Assembly: GCF_005491205.1 (NCBI RefSeq) | Contig: NZ_CP028037.1 | Coordinates: 62,001-126,000, forward strand | Source of the DNA: Nissabacter sp. SGAir0207 | Lineage (GTDB): Bacteria > Pseudomonadota > Gammaproteobacteria > Enterobacterales > Enterobacteriaceae | DNA: 64,000 nt | Direction: 5' to 3' | Shown here: positions 1 to 7,735 of the stretch, one piece after another | Numbering within the stretch: position 1 is the first letter of the stretch | Layout of the letters: each line of letters opens with the position of its first letter | The notes under the pieces: model-generated | Seen by the model: only the letters and a program-made list of their open reading frames with translations | What the model was told of the DNA's origin: nothing | The model's database searches: none | Made by a program: the position numbers and the translations under genes

Positions 1-32
1 CCCTATTCACCGCTGAAACCCGAGGTCATGCC

Positions 33-1595
33 ATGAAACCTGAAGCCCACCGCGCCGCCACCAACCGCCCCTTCACCGGGGATGAGTACCTCAAGAGCCT
101 GCAAGATGGCCGCGAGATTTACATCTATGGCGAGCGGGTCAAGGATGTCACCACCCATCCGGCCTTCCGCAACGCCGCTGGCTCGGTTGCCACCCTGTAT
201 GACGCGCTGCATGCGCCTGAGACCCATGACAGCCTCTGCTGGCAGACCGACACCGGCAACGGCGGCTACACCCACCGCACTTTCCGCTTTGCCCGCTCCG
301 CCGAGGAGATCCGCTTGCAGCGCGACGCCATCGCTGACTGGTCACGCCTGACCTACGGCTGGATGGGGCGCACGCCGGACTACAAGGCCGCCTTCGGCTG
401 CTCACTGGGGGCCAACCCGGAGTTCTACGGCGAATACGCCGACAACGCCCGCCGTTGGTACACCCGCATCCAGGAGGCAGGGTTGTATTTCAACCACGCC
501 ATCGTCAACCCGCCGATTGACCGCCACAAGCCAGCGGACGAGGTGAAGGATGTCTATATCCAGGTGGAGAAGGAGACGGACGCTGGCATCATCGTCAGCG
601 GCGCGAAAGTGGTGGCGACCAACTCGGCGCTGACCCACTACAACTTCATCGGCTTTGGCTCGGCGCAGGTGATGGGCGACGATCCCAGCTTCGCGGTGAT
701 GTTCGTCGCGCCGATGGACGCCGATGGCGTGAAGCTTATCTCACGCGGCTCCTATGAACTGACCGCGGGCGCGACCGGCTCGCCGTTCGACTACCCGCTC
801 TCCAGCCGCTTTGACGAAAACGACGCGATTCTGGTGATGGACAAGGTGCTGATCCCGTGGGAGAACGTGCTGATCTACCGCGACTTCGACCGCTGCCGCC
901 GCTGGAGCGTTGAGGCCGGTTTCGCGCGCCTCTACCCGATGCAGGCCTGCGTGCGGCTGGCGGTGAAGCTCGATTTCATCACTGCGCTGCTGCAAAAGAG
1001 CCTCGAGTGCACCGGCGTGATGGAGTTCCGCGGCGTGCAGGCGGCGCTGGGCGAGGTGGTGGCGTGGCGCAACCTCTTCTGGTCGCTGAGTGACGCAATG
1101 TGGGCGGAGGCGCAACCGTGGAAAAACGGCGCCTGGCTGCCAGACATGCAGGCGATGCAGACCTACCGCGTGATGGCTCCGATGGCCTACAGCAAGATCA
1201 AAAACATCATTGAGAGCAACGTCACCAGCGGCCTGATCTACCTGCCCTCCAGCGTGCGTGACCTCAACAACCCGGAGATTGACCGCTATCTGGCGCAGTA
1301 TGTGCGCGGCTCCAACGGCATGGGCCACGAGGAGCGCATCAAGATTTTGAAACTGATGTGGGACGCCATCGGCACCGAGTTTGGCGGCCGCCATGAGTTG
1401 TATGAGATCAACTACGCGGGCAGTCAGGATGAGGTGCGCCTCCAGTGCCTGCGCCACGCCCAAGGCTCCGGCAACATGAAGGGCATGATGGAGATGGTGG
1501 AGCGCTGTCTGGCGGACTACGACCGCGACGGCTGGAAAGTGCCGCACCTGCACAATGGCAATGACATCAACCAGCTCGACCGTTTACTGAAATAA
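33..1595 (+). CDS. hpaB: 4-hydroxyphenylacetate 3-monooxygenase, oxygenase component
   Basis: FADH2-dependent two-component monooxygenase that ortho-hydroxylates 4-hydroxyphenylacetate to homoprotocatechuate in the cytoplasm. The 520-residue product has the usual HpaB length and collinear family motifs, including RTPDYKAAF near residue 112, the substrate/flavin loop around SRGSYELTAGATGSPFD, and the C-terminal GTEFGGRHELYE segment. The ATG at 33 has GAGG at 22-25. The next gene is its flavin reductase hpaC, 9 bases downstream, so the pair is co-transcribed. The homoprotocatechuate meta-cleavage genes (hpaGEDFHI) are not in the window and may lie to the left. Confidence 0.95.
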   Translation: MKPEAHRAATNRPFTGDEYLKSLQDGREIYIYGERVKDVTTHPAFRNAAGSVATLYDALHAPETHDSLCWQTDTGNGGYTHRTFRFARSAEEIRLQRDAIADWSRLTYGWMGRTPDYKAAFGCSLGANPEFYGEYADNARRWYTRIQEAGLYFNHAIVNPPIDRHKPADEVKDVYIQVEKETDAGIIVSGAKVVATNSALTHYNFIGFGSAQVMGDDPSFAVMFVAPMDADGVKLISRGSYELTAGATGSPFDYPLSSRFDENDAILVMDKVLIPWENVLIYRDFDRCRRWSVEAGFARLYPMQACVRLAVKLDFITALLQKSLECTGVMEFRGVQAALGEVVAWRNLFWSLSDAMWAEAQPWKNGAWLPDMQAMQTYRVMAPMAYSKIKNIIESNVTSGLIYLPSSVRDLNNPEIDRYLAQYVRGSNGMGHEERIKILKLMWDAIGTEFGGRHELYEINYAGSQDEVRLQCLRHAQGSGNMKGMMEMVERCLADYDRDGWKVPHLHNGNDINQLDRLLK

Positions 1596-1604
1596 GGGGG
1601 TTTT

Positions 1605-2117
1605 ATGTCTCTCGACGAACAACAACGCCGTTTCCGTGACGCGATGGCCAGCCTGCCCGCCGCCGTCAACATCGTCACCACCCAAGGCAGCGCCGGGCGC
1701 TGCGGCATCACCGCCACGGCGGTCTGCTCGGTTACCGACTCGCCGCCCACCGTGCTGATCTGCGTCAACCGCAAGAGCGCCATGAACCCGGTGTTTGAGC
1801 AGAATGGCCGGATGTGCATCAACGTGCTCAACCATGAGCAGGAGGAGATGGCGCGCCACTTCGCTGGCATGACCGAACTGCCGATGGAGCAGCGCTTCAC
1901 GCTGGAGGGGTGGCACGAGGGCGCGACCGGCCAGCCGGTGCTCGATCGCGCGCTGGCCAGCCTAGAGGGTGAGATCCAGCAGATCCAGCTTATCGGCACC
2001 CATCAGGTCTACCTGCTGGCGATCCAGCACATCACGCTGGCGGAGGAGGGCAACGGGCTGATCTACTTCAAGCGCCGTTTCCACGCCACGCCGCACCCGG
2101 CGGCGCTGCCCGCCTGA
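1605..2117 (+). CDS. hpaC: 4-hydroxyphenylacetate 3-monooxygenase, flavin reductase component
   Basis: NAD(P)H:flavin oxidoreductase that supplies reduced FAD to HpaB. The 170-residue protein has the split-barrel flavin reductase fold signature: an N-terminal FRDAMASLPAAVNIVTT segment, GITATAVCSVTDSPPTVLICVN for flavin binding, and a C-terminal YFKRRFH. It is the second gene of the hpaBC operon. ATG follows AAGGGGG by a short spacer, and a strong terminator lies 18 bases after the stop. Confidence 0.94.
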   Translation: MSLDEQQRRFRDAMASLPAAVNIVTTQGSAGRCGITATAVCSVTDSPPTVLICVNRKSAMNPVFEQNGRMCINVLNHEQEEMARHFAGMTELPMEQRFTLEGWHEGATGQPVLDRALASLEGEIQQIQLIGTHQVYLLAIQHITLAEEGNGLIYFKRRFHATPHPAALPA

Positions 2118-2134
2118 CCCTTCACCCTGCGAAC

Positions 2135-2158
2135 AAACCGGCCCCGGCCGGTTTTTTT
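2135..2158 (+). terminator. Rho-independent terminator of hpaBC
   Basis: AAACCGGCC pairs with GGCCGGTTT and is followed by seven T residues (2152-2158). It ends the hpaBC transcript and rules out the more upstream start codons possible for the next gene. Confidence 0.9.
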
Positions 2159-2275
2159 GTGTCCGCCGCCTGTGCGTTGCCTCACGCTTCCGCGCCTCCT
2201 CCCTCTTATGGACGATACTTCGCGCCCGGCGCGCATGGTGTATTGGGCCTTCGACCAGATAAGACAGGGCAACCC

Positions 2276-3577
2276 ATGCATAACCAACTGGATGCGCTGA
2301 ACTACTACAGCGCCACGAAAAAATACTCGCTGAGCTTCCCCGCGCTGCAACAGGACATTGAGGCGGACGTGGTGATCATTGGCGGCGGCTTCTCCGGCAT
2401 CAATACCGCGCTGGAGCTGGCGGAGCAGGGCATCACCAACGTGGTGGTGCTGGAGGCGCGCCACCTCGGCTATGGCGGCACCGGCCGCAACGGCGGGCAG
2501 GTGATGGCGGGCATCGGCCATGACATCGAGGCGGTGAAAAAGCATGTCGGCCCGGACGGCATGGCCGCGCTGTTCGCCATCGCCAACATGGGCGCGGGCA
2601 TCATCCGTGACCGCATTCGCAAATACCAGATCGACGCCGATTTCGTGCCCGGTTATGGCTACCTGGCCTACAACGCCCGTCAGGAGCGGACGTTGCGCCA
2701 GTGGGAGCGGGAGTTCCGGGCGGCAGACCCGGAGCAGGAGATCGCGCTCTACACCGGGCGCGACGTGCAGCAGGTGGTGGGTTCGACGGTCTACCGTGCC
2801 GCGCTGAAACACATGGGCGGCGGCCAGATCCACTCCCTCAATATGCTGCTCGGTTCCGCTGGCGCGGCCGCCTCCCTCGGCGTGCGGATCTTTGAGTCCT
2901 CCCCGGCGGTTGAGGTGCAGTACGGCAAGCAAGTGCGGGTGCGCACGGCAACCGGCAGCGTGCGCGCCGCGAAGCTGCTATGGGCCTGCGACAGCTTCCT
3001 CAACAAGCTGGAGCCGGAGATCCACGCCAAAACGCTGGTGACCTACTCCTACCAGATCGCCACCGAGCCGCTGCCCGACGCGCTGGTGGAGCGCATCAGC
3101 CCGCTGCGGGGCGCGTTCAGCGACATCCGCCCGGTGATCAACTACTACCGGCTGACGCGTGAAAACCGGCTGCTGTTTGGCAGCGCCACGCGCTTTGTCG
3201 AGTACACGCCGCGCGACTTCGCCGCCTGGAACCGCACGCTGATGTTGCAGGTCTTCCCCTATCTGCGCGATGTGCGCATTGATTTCGCCTGGGGCGGGCC
3301 GATGGCGTGTAGCGCCAACCTCTTCCCGCAGATTGGCACCCTCAAGGCGCACAACAACGTCTTCTATGTGCAGGGCTACTCCGGCTTCGGCGTGACGCCG
3401 TCACATATCGTTTGCAAGATTCTGGCGGAGGGGATGAATGGCGGCTCTGACCGTTACCAACTGATGAGCCGCATTCCCCACGCCACCGTCCACGGCCGCG
3501 ACAGCCTGCGCTTGCTGCTGGTGACCGCTGGCAAATTGATGCACCAAACCAGCGGCTTTTGGAAAGGCCGCAATTAA
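2276..3577 (+). CDS. FAD-dependent amine oxidase, PuuB-like (DAO family)
   Basis: Probable FAD-dependent oxidoreductase of the D-amino-acid oxidase superfamily, closest in layout to gamma-glutamylputrescine oxidoreductase. The N-terminus has a Rossmann FAD-binding loop (VVIIGGGFSGINTALELAE), then GYGGTGRNGGQVMAGIGHD, which is typical of PuuB-like proteins. The C-terminus carries the flavin-contacting GYSGFGVTPSH segment. The frame is open upstream to 2159, but that part crosses the hpaC terminator, so ATG 2276 (433 residues) is preferred. It is followed by a cupin gene and an APC permease, suggesting amine or amino-acid catabolism. The true substrate cannot be read from sequence. Confidence 0.8.
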   Translation: MHNQLDALNYYSATKKYSLSFPALQQDIEADVVIIGGGFSGINTALELAEQGITNVVVLEARHLGYGGTGRNGGQVMAGIGHDIEAVKKHVGPDGMAALFAIANMGAGIIRDRIRKYQIDADFVPGYGYLAYNARQERTLRQWEREFRAADPEQEIALYTGRDVQQVVGSTVYRAALKHMGGGQIHSLNMLLGSAGAAASLGVRIFESSPAVEVQYGKQVRVRTATGSVRAAKLLWACDSFLNKLEPEIHAKTLVTYSYQIATEPLPDALVERISPLRGAFSDIRPVINYYRLTRENRLLFGSATRFVEYTPRDFAAWNRTLMLQVFPYLRDVRIDFAWGGPMACSANLFPQIGTLKAHNNVFYVQGYSGFGVTPSHIVCKILAEGMNGGSDRYQLMSRIPHATVHGRDSLRLLLVTAGKLMHQTSGFWKGRN

Positions 3578-3593
3578 CTGACCGGAGAAGAGC

Positions 3594-3962
3594 ATGACAC
3601 CGTTGAAACTGAACCAACCGATCCCTGAACTCCAGCCAATTGGCAGCATCCGCCTGCTGGGGGCTACCCCCACCGAGGGCGACCCGCAGGCTGCCGGGGC
3701 GATGATCTTTGGCGAGCCGGGCGATGACCTGACCTGTGGGCTGTTCTCCGCCACCCGTGGTGGCTTCCGCATGACCTACCCCTTCACCGAGCACGCCACG
3801 CTGCTGGAGGGTGAAATCGAGCTGACCAACGAGGCGACCGGCGAAACCACCCGTTACCGGCCGGGCGACAGCTGGTTTGTCGAGCAGGGCACCGCCGTGC
3901 GCTGGCAGGTGCTGAGCGAGCGCTTTGTAAAACACTATCTGGCGAACGTGACGTTGCGCTAA
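3594..3962 (+). CDS. Small cupin-domain protein
   Basis: A 122-residue single-domain cupin (cupin_3/DUF861 type). The core includes MTYPFTEHATLLEGEIELT, corresponding to cupin motif 1, and YRPGDSWFVEQGTAVRWQV, corresponding to motif 2. Proteins of this type accompany PuuB-like oxidases in other genomes. Its start follows GGAGAAGAGC, 16 bases after the oxidase stop, so the two are co-transcribed. A terminator follows immediately. The role is unknown; it may bind or tautomerise an intermediate. Confidence 0.82.
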   Translation: MTPLKLNQPIPELQPIGSIRLLGATPTEGDPQAAGAMIFGEPGDDLTCGLFSATRGGFRMTYPFTEHATLLEGEIELTNEATGETTRYRPGDSWFVEQGTAVRWQVLSERFVKHYLANVTLR

Positions 3963-3969
3963 ACCCGGA

Positions 3970-3997
3970 CGGACGGCCCTGCGCCGTCCGTTTTTTT
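3970..3997 (+). terminator. Terminator after the cupin gene
   Basis: CGGACGGC (3970-3977) pairs with GCCGTCCG (3983-3990) and is followed by seven T (3991-3997). Confidence 0.9.
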
Positions 3998-4019
3998 CTG
4001 ACACCCGGTGGAGGTGGGC

Positions 4020-5513
4020 ATGTATAACCAAAAATTGAGGGCGCACCTGGATCGCGGCGTGATTGGCTTCCCCGGCACCATGGCCAGCTCCGTCGGGATG
4101 CTGATGGCCAGCCCGACCCTGCTGACCGCCACCAGCGGCTTTGGCATGGGGGGCGATAGCTTCGCGCTGGCGGTGCTGCTGGCCTTCATCATGATGCAGG
4201 CGCAGATCACCACCTTTGCCGAGGCGGCGGCGCTGATCCCCACCACCGGCTCGGTGTATGACTACATCTCCTGTGGGATGGGGCGCTTCTTCGCCATCGT
4301 CGGCGCGCTCTGCGCCTATCTGGTGGTGCATATCTACGCGGCGACCGCCGAAACCATTCTGGCTGGGGTGATGGCGCTCGCCAACTTTGAGTCCCTGCTG
4401 CCGACGCTGGCGACGCATCAGGACACCTGGCTGCTGGGCGTGGCGATGGTGCTGCTGTTCGCCTGTCTGAACGCGCTGGGCATTGAGGTGTTCAGCAAGG
4501 TGGAAGTGGTGCTGACCTTCGGCATGGGCTTCACCCTGCTGGTGTTTGGCATCGGTGGGCTGCTCACCGCCCCGGCGGTCACTCAGCCGGGCTGGTTTGG
4601 CGCGGCCCTCAATCTGGGGGATGTCGGCGGCTTTGTCGGTTATATCGGCATGGCGATGTTTCTGTTCGTCGGCTGTGAGCTGGTGACGCCGATGGCCCCG
4701 GAGATCAAGCGCGCGCACCGCACCCTGCCGCAGGCGATGGGGCTGGGGTTGCTCTGTGTCGCTGGCTGCCTGTTTTTGTACGGCGCGGCGATGAGCCGCC
4801 AGGTGGATAACGTGCTGGTAGACCCGGCCCACGGCCTGCGCCTGATGGACACGCCGCTGGCGCTGCCCGCCTTCGCCTATCAGGTGATGGGCCATGCTGG
4901 CCAGTACTGGCTGGGCTTCGGGCTGATTCTGGCGGGGGCCGCCACCATCAATACGCTGATGGCCGCCGTGCCACGCATCCTCTACAGCATGGCGCTGGAT
5001 GGCGCGCTGCCGCGCGTGCTCACCTGGCTGCACCCGCGCTTCAAGACGCCGGTGGCGGCCATCGCGCTGGCGGCAGCCATCCCCTGCCTGCACGCGTGGT
5101 ACTTGCAGGGCAATGTCGATCGCATCGTGCCGCTGATTCTGGCAGCGGTCTGTGCATGGGGCGTGGCCTATCTGCTGGTGACGCTCTCGGTGGTGCTGCT
5201 GCGCATCAGGCGCCCGGATCTGCCGCGTGCCTACCGTTCGTCGCTCTTCCCGCTGCCGCAGGTGATCTCCAGCGTCGGCATCATCATCGCCATCTGGCAC
5301 ATCACCCCGGCGGGCATGGATCGCAGCGCCATTCTGGTGCCCTTTGGTGTGATGCTGGCCATCGCCTCCCTCTACGCGCTGGGCTGGACACTGCTGGTGC
5401 AGCGGGTCAATCCCTTCAAGCCGGTGGCGGTGGAGGAGGTGGTGACGCGGGCGATGGCGCGCCACCCGCAGCTTCACGAGGAGGCACCCGATGCGCTCCG
5501 CTCGCTGGTCTGA
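4020..5513 (+). CDS. APC-family amino acid/polyamine permease
   Basis: Inner-membrane secondary transporter of the amino acid-polyamine-organocation superfamily, about 497 residues with roughly 12 hydrophobic segments. The N-terminal ALIPTTGSVYDYISCGMGRFFAI region matches the conserved TM2-3 part of the family. A GTG at 4008 is in frame, but GGAGGTG lies just before ATG 4020, which I take as the start. With the upstream amine oxidase it probably imports an amine or amino acid. The 3' end overlaps the next gene. Confidence 0.85.
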   Translation: MYNQKLRAHLDRGVIGFPGTMASSVGMLMASPTLLTATSGFGMGGDSFALAVLLAFIMMQAQITTFAEAAALIPTTGSVYDYISCGMGRFFAIVGALCAYLVVHIYAATAETILAGVMALANFESLLPTLATHQDTWLLGVAMVLLFACLNALGIEVFSKVEVVLTFGMGFTLLVFGIGGLLTAPAVTQPGWFGAALNLGDVGGFVGYIGMAMFLFVGCELVTPMAPEIKRAHRTLPQAMGLGLLCVAGCLFLYGAAMSRQVDNVLVDPAHGLRLMDTPLALPAFAYQVMGHAGQYWLGFGLILAGAATINTLMAAVPRILYSMALDGALPRVLTWLHPRFKTPVAAIALAAAIPCLHAWYLQGNVDRIVPLILAAVCAWGVAYLLVTLSVVLLRIRRPDLPRAYRSSLFPLPQVISSVGIIIAIWHITPAGMDRSAILVPFGVMLAIASLYALGWTLLVQRVNPFKPVAVEEVVTRAMARHPQLHEEAPDALRSLV

Positions 5514-6030
5514 GCCGACGCTGCTGCGCGCCGTCAGTGCCGATCTGGCGAACTGGCAGCCGGAGGAGCAACAGGGGCGGCTGTGCCTGACGCTGGGGCC
5601 GGGGGTGGAGGTGTGGGTGGAGGCGCGGCGGCAGCGGCTGTTTATGGCGAACCTCTGGCGCTGCGAGTTCAGTTGCGCCGGGCCGCTGGCCGAACGCGCC
5701 GAGGGGCGTGTGCGTGCCCACCAGCCGGGCTGGTGGCGACGCCAGCCGGTGCGCTTTACGGGTCGTGGCGCGATGGCGTCGGCGCTGGCCCGCCACCTCA
5801 ACCACTTCCCCAACCTGCGGCAGACGCTGGCGGAGCTGGACTACCGCCAGTTTGAGCTACGGATGGAAGGGGGAGAGTGGCGCTGCGTGATTGAGCCGTG
5901 GGCGGCGAGCGAGGTGGCCTGCCGCCTGCCGCCGCTACGGCGCTACCTGCGCCTGACGTCCCACCAGCGAATGCTGTTGCTGAGCGTATTGAAGATGGTC
6001 GCTGAGGCGATGGCCCGCTTTCCGCGCTAG
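5491..6030 (+). CDS. Uncharacterised protein (possibly DUF3156 family)
   Basis: A 179-residue soluble, Arg- and Trp-rich protein with no signal peptide or membrane segment. It overlaps the permease gene by 23 bases, implying translational coupling and a linked role. The layout recalls the DUF3156 family, which I remember as a neighbour of APC permeases, but this is only recognition from memory. No catalytic motif is apparent. Confidence 0.65.
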   Translation: MRSARWSEPTLLRAVSADLANWQPEEQQGRLCLTLGPGVEVWVEARRQRLFMANLWRCEFSCAGPLAERAEGRVRAHQPGWWRRQPVRFTGRGAMASALARHLNHFPNLRQTLAELDYRQFELRMEGGEWRCVIEPWAASEVACRLPPLRRYLRLTSHQRMLLLSVLKMVAEAMARFPR

Positions 6031-6446
6031 CCGATGTACTGGCTGAAGCGCAGCAGGTAGCCATCCGGGTCTTGCACCAGAAACTCACGCTGGCAGGCGC
6101 TGTCACTGCCGGTGGCGTAGTGGTTGTCGGTCAGCGGGCGGTAGAGCGCAATGCCGTGCTGCGCCAGCCGCGCCACCAGCGGCATCACATCCTCCACTTC
6201 AATCTGGAAATTGACGCCGCGCCCGTAGGGGTGCTCCAGCTCCCCGGTACGCCAGCCGGTGTCGTGGGCGGCCTCCAGCATTAGCTGTGCCTCCCCGAGG
6301 CTGAGATAGGCGAAATCCGGCGCACCGCGACGGATCATGATATGGAAGCCGAGGACATCGACATAAAAGGTGAGCGAGGCGTTGAAGTCCGATACGGTGA
6401 GTTCAGGAACCATCCGGTTCCAGTAGAGGTCGTTTCCCTGTGGCAT
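6027..6446 (-). CDS. VOC-family protein (bleomycin-resistance/glyoxalase fold)
   Basis: A 139-residue single vicinal-oxygen-chelate protein. It contains VPELTVSDFNASLTFYVDVLGF at the start and a C-terminal QREFLVQDPDGYLLRFSQYIG, which matches the bleomycin-resistance-like subgroup. AGGATGG precedes the ATG. Such proteins may bind antibiotics or be metal-dependent enzymes; nothing in context distinguishes these. It converges with the preceding plus-strand gene, overlapping its stop by four bases. Confidence 0.82.
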   Translation of the reverse strand: MPQGNDLYWNRMVPELTVSDFNASLTFYVDVLGFHIMIRRGAPDFAYLSLGEAQLMLEAAHDTGWRTGELEHPYGRGVNFQIEVEDVMPLVARLAQHGIALYRPLTDNHYATGSDSACQREFLVQDPDGYLLRFSQYIG

Positions 6447-6575
6447 AGTCCATCCTGGTCTGCGTGTTCGCCGCTCTCCGGGGGCGAAAAATGAAATCGT
6501 CCCCCTGTTATAGCCTGAACCGACATACTATGCGCGTGAATTATTCTCACGCTAACCAATGGGTTGGCCTGCGGT

Positions 6576-6890
6576 TTAGGAAGCGAGCTTCATCAGCACC
6601 AGCCCGGCGACGATCAGCACCGCCGCGGTGATGCGCATCAGGCTGGCTGGCTCGCCCAGCACCAGCAGGCCGAGCAGGAAGGCACCGACCGCGCCAATGC
6701 CGGTCCAGATGGTGTAAGCGGTGCCGAGCGGCAGGGTACGCATCGAGAAAGAGAGCAGGGCGAAGCTGACCACCATCGCCACCAGCGTGATCACGGTCGG
6801 CCAGGGTTTGGTGAAGCCCTGCGACAGCTTCATCGCATACGACCACACCACCTCAAACAACCCCGCCACCACCAACAGAATCCAGGCCAT
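6576..6890 (-). CDS. gdx: SMR-family guanidinium exporter Gdx (SugE)
   Basis: A 104-residue small multidrug resistance protein with four membrane helices. It carries the SugE hallmark AWILLVVAGLFEVVWSYAMK with the central Glu13, plus GTAYTIWTGIGAVG. Gdx proteins export guanidinium by proton antiport as antiparallel dimers. The gene lies behind a predicted guanidine-II riboswitch, which supports guanidinium rather than general quaternary-ammonium export. The start has AAAGGAG just upstream. Confidence 0.95.
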   Translation of the reverse strand: MAWILLVVAGLFEVVWSYAMKLSQGFTKPWPTVITLVAMVVSFALLSFSMRTLPLGTAYTIWTGIGAVGAFLLGLLVLGEPASLMRITAAVLIVAGLVLMKLAS

Positions 6891-6912
6891 GCTGGCTCCT
6901 TTGCGTTAAGAG

Positions 6913-6960
6913 CCGGGCCGTCCCGGACGTGAGAAACAGACGCCGGGGCCGTCCCCGGCG
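6913..6960 (-). promoter_or_regulatory. Guanidine-II (mini-ykkC) riboswitch
   Basis: In the minus-strand transcript there are two hairpins with identical ACGG loops. The first has an 8-bp stem CGCCGGGG/CCCCGGCG (6941-6960) and the second a 5-bp stem CCGGG/CCCGG (6913-6926). They are separated by a short linker, with the gdx Shine-Dalgarno a few bases further on. Paired ACGR-loop hairpins are the defining feature of the guanidine-II class. In that class, ligand-driven loop-loop pairing exposes the ribosome-binding site. Confidence 0.93.
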
Positions 6961-6966
6961 CGGAAA

Positions 6967-6987
6967 GGGCGGCTACGATAGCCGCCC
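6967..6987 (-). terminator. Probable terminator of the alaX-like gene
   Basis: A 9-bp perfect stem GGGCGGCTA/TAGCCGCCC with a 3-base loop, followed on the minus strand by only TTT. It lies between the alaX-like stop and the riboswitch, so gdx probably has its own promoter or relies on readthrough. Confidence 0.55.
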
Positions 6988-7015
6988 CAGAGAGAGATGT
7001 CACGCCGCTAACGCG

Positions 7016-7645
7016 TCAGGCCAGCGCATAAGAGACGGTCAGCGCGCCCTTTTTCAGCTTCACGGCAGTGATCAACACGTTGCCCACCTCATCCGTGGCG
7101 CGCACATGGGTGCCGCCGCAGGCGTAGGCTGGCAGGTCGCCCCAGGTCACCCAGCGAGACTCGCCCTCCAGGTACTGGTTGCGCGCCAGCGCGGCGGCCA
7201 CTAGCTGGTTCACTTGATCGCTCAACAGCGAGGCCGCCGGGGCCTCGTCTGACCCGGTCGCCTCAAACACCACGCGCGCCTCGCCGGGGCGGTGGTTGGC
7301 CTTGACCGCGCGCCAGCCGAGCCGCTCGCCCACCGTACCAATCAAATGCCCGGCGGAGTGCAGCCGGGTGTTGAGCCGACGGTTGTCGGCATCCACCTCC
7401 AGCGGCACCTCTCCCGCCGCCAGCGGGTTGTCGGTCACGTGGATAATGCCGGTCTCATCCTGCATCACCTTCAGCACGCGCGCGCCGCCAAGGCGGCCGA
7501 TGTCCGAGGGCTGGCCGCCGCCGTGCGGGTGGAACAGCGTCCCCGCCAGCCGCACGTGCCAGGTGCCCTCATCGCCCGGCTCACAGGCCAGCACCTCGGC
7601 GTCCATCGTAAGCTCATCACTGAAGAAGTAGTGTTTGGTGGTCAT
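7016..7645 (-). CDS. AlaX-like alanyl-tRNA editing protein
   Basis: Free-standing trans-editing protein that hydrolyses mischarged tRNA(Ala), homologous to the editing domain of AlaRS. In its 209 residues the zinc-binding ligands are visible as H96 and H100 in LHSAGHL and C176 and H180 in ACGGTH. The GGGQPSD segment (residues 42-48) is also conserved. The length fits a compact AlaX. AGGGACACC precedes the ATG. Confidence 0.88.
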   Translation of the reverse strand: MTTKHYFFSDELTMDAEVLACEPGDEGTWHVRLAGTLFHPHGGGQPSDIGRLGGARVLKVMQDETGIIHVTDNPLAAGEVPLEVDADNRRLNTRLHSAGHLIGTVGERLGWRAVKANHRPGEARVVFEATGSDEAPAASLLSDQVNQLVAAALARNQYLEGESRWVTWGDLPAYACGGTHVRATDEVGNVLITAVKLKKGALTVSYALA

Positions 7646-7735
7646 GGTGTCCCTGCCTTTGTCTGTGGAAAAGCGATCAGTTTTAGCAGATTTTTAACAT
7701 TATGTTGATCATTAGGCCACAACAACGGCCGCCCG

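Noticed and set aside
741..1553. A 270-codon minus-strand frame inside hpaB
   Set aside because: Antisense shadow with no family features; hpaB on the other strand is certain.
3342..5813. An 823-codon open frame on the minus strand across the cupin and permease genes
   Set aside because: It is antisense to well-supported genes and its translation is low-complexity, rich in Arg, His, Gln and Gly. This is the usual shadow of GC-rich coding DNA.
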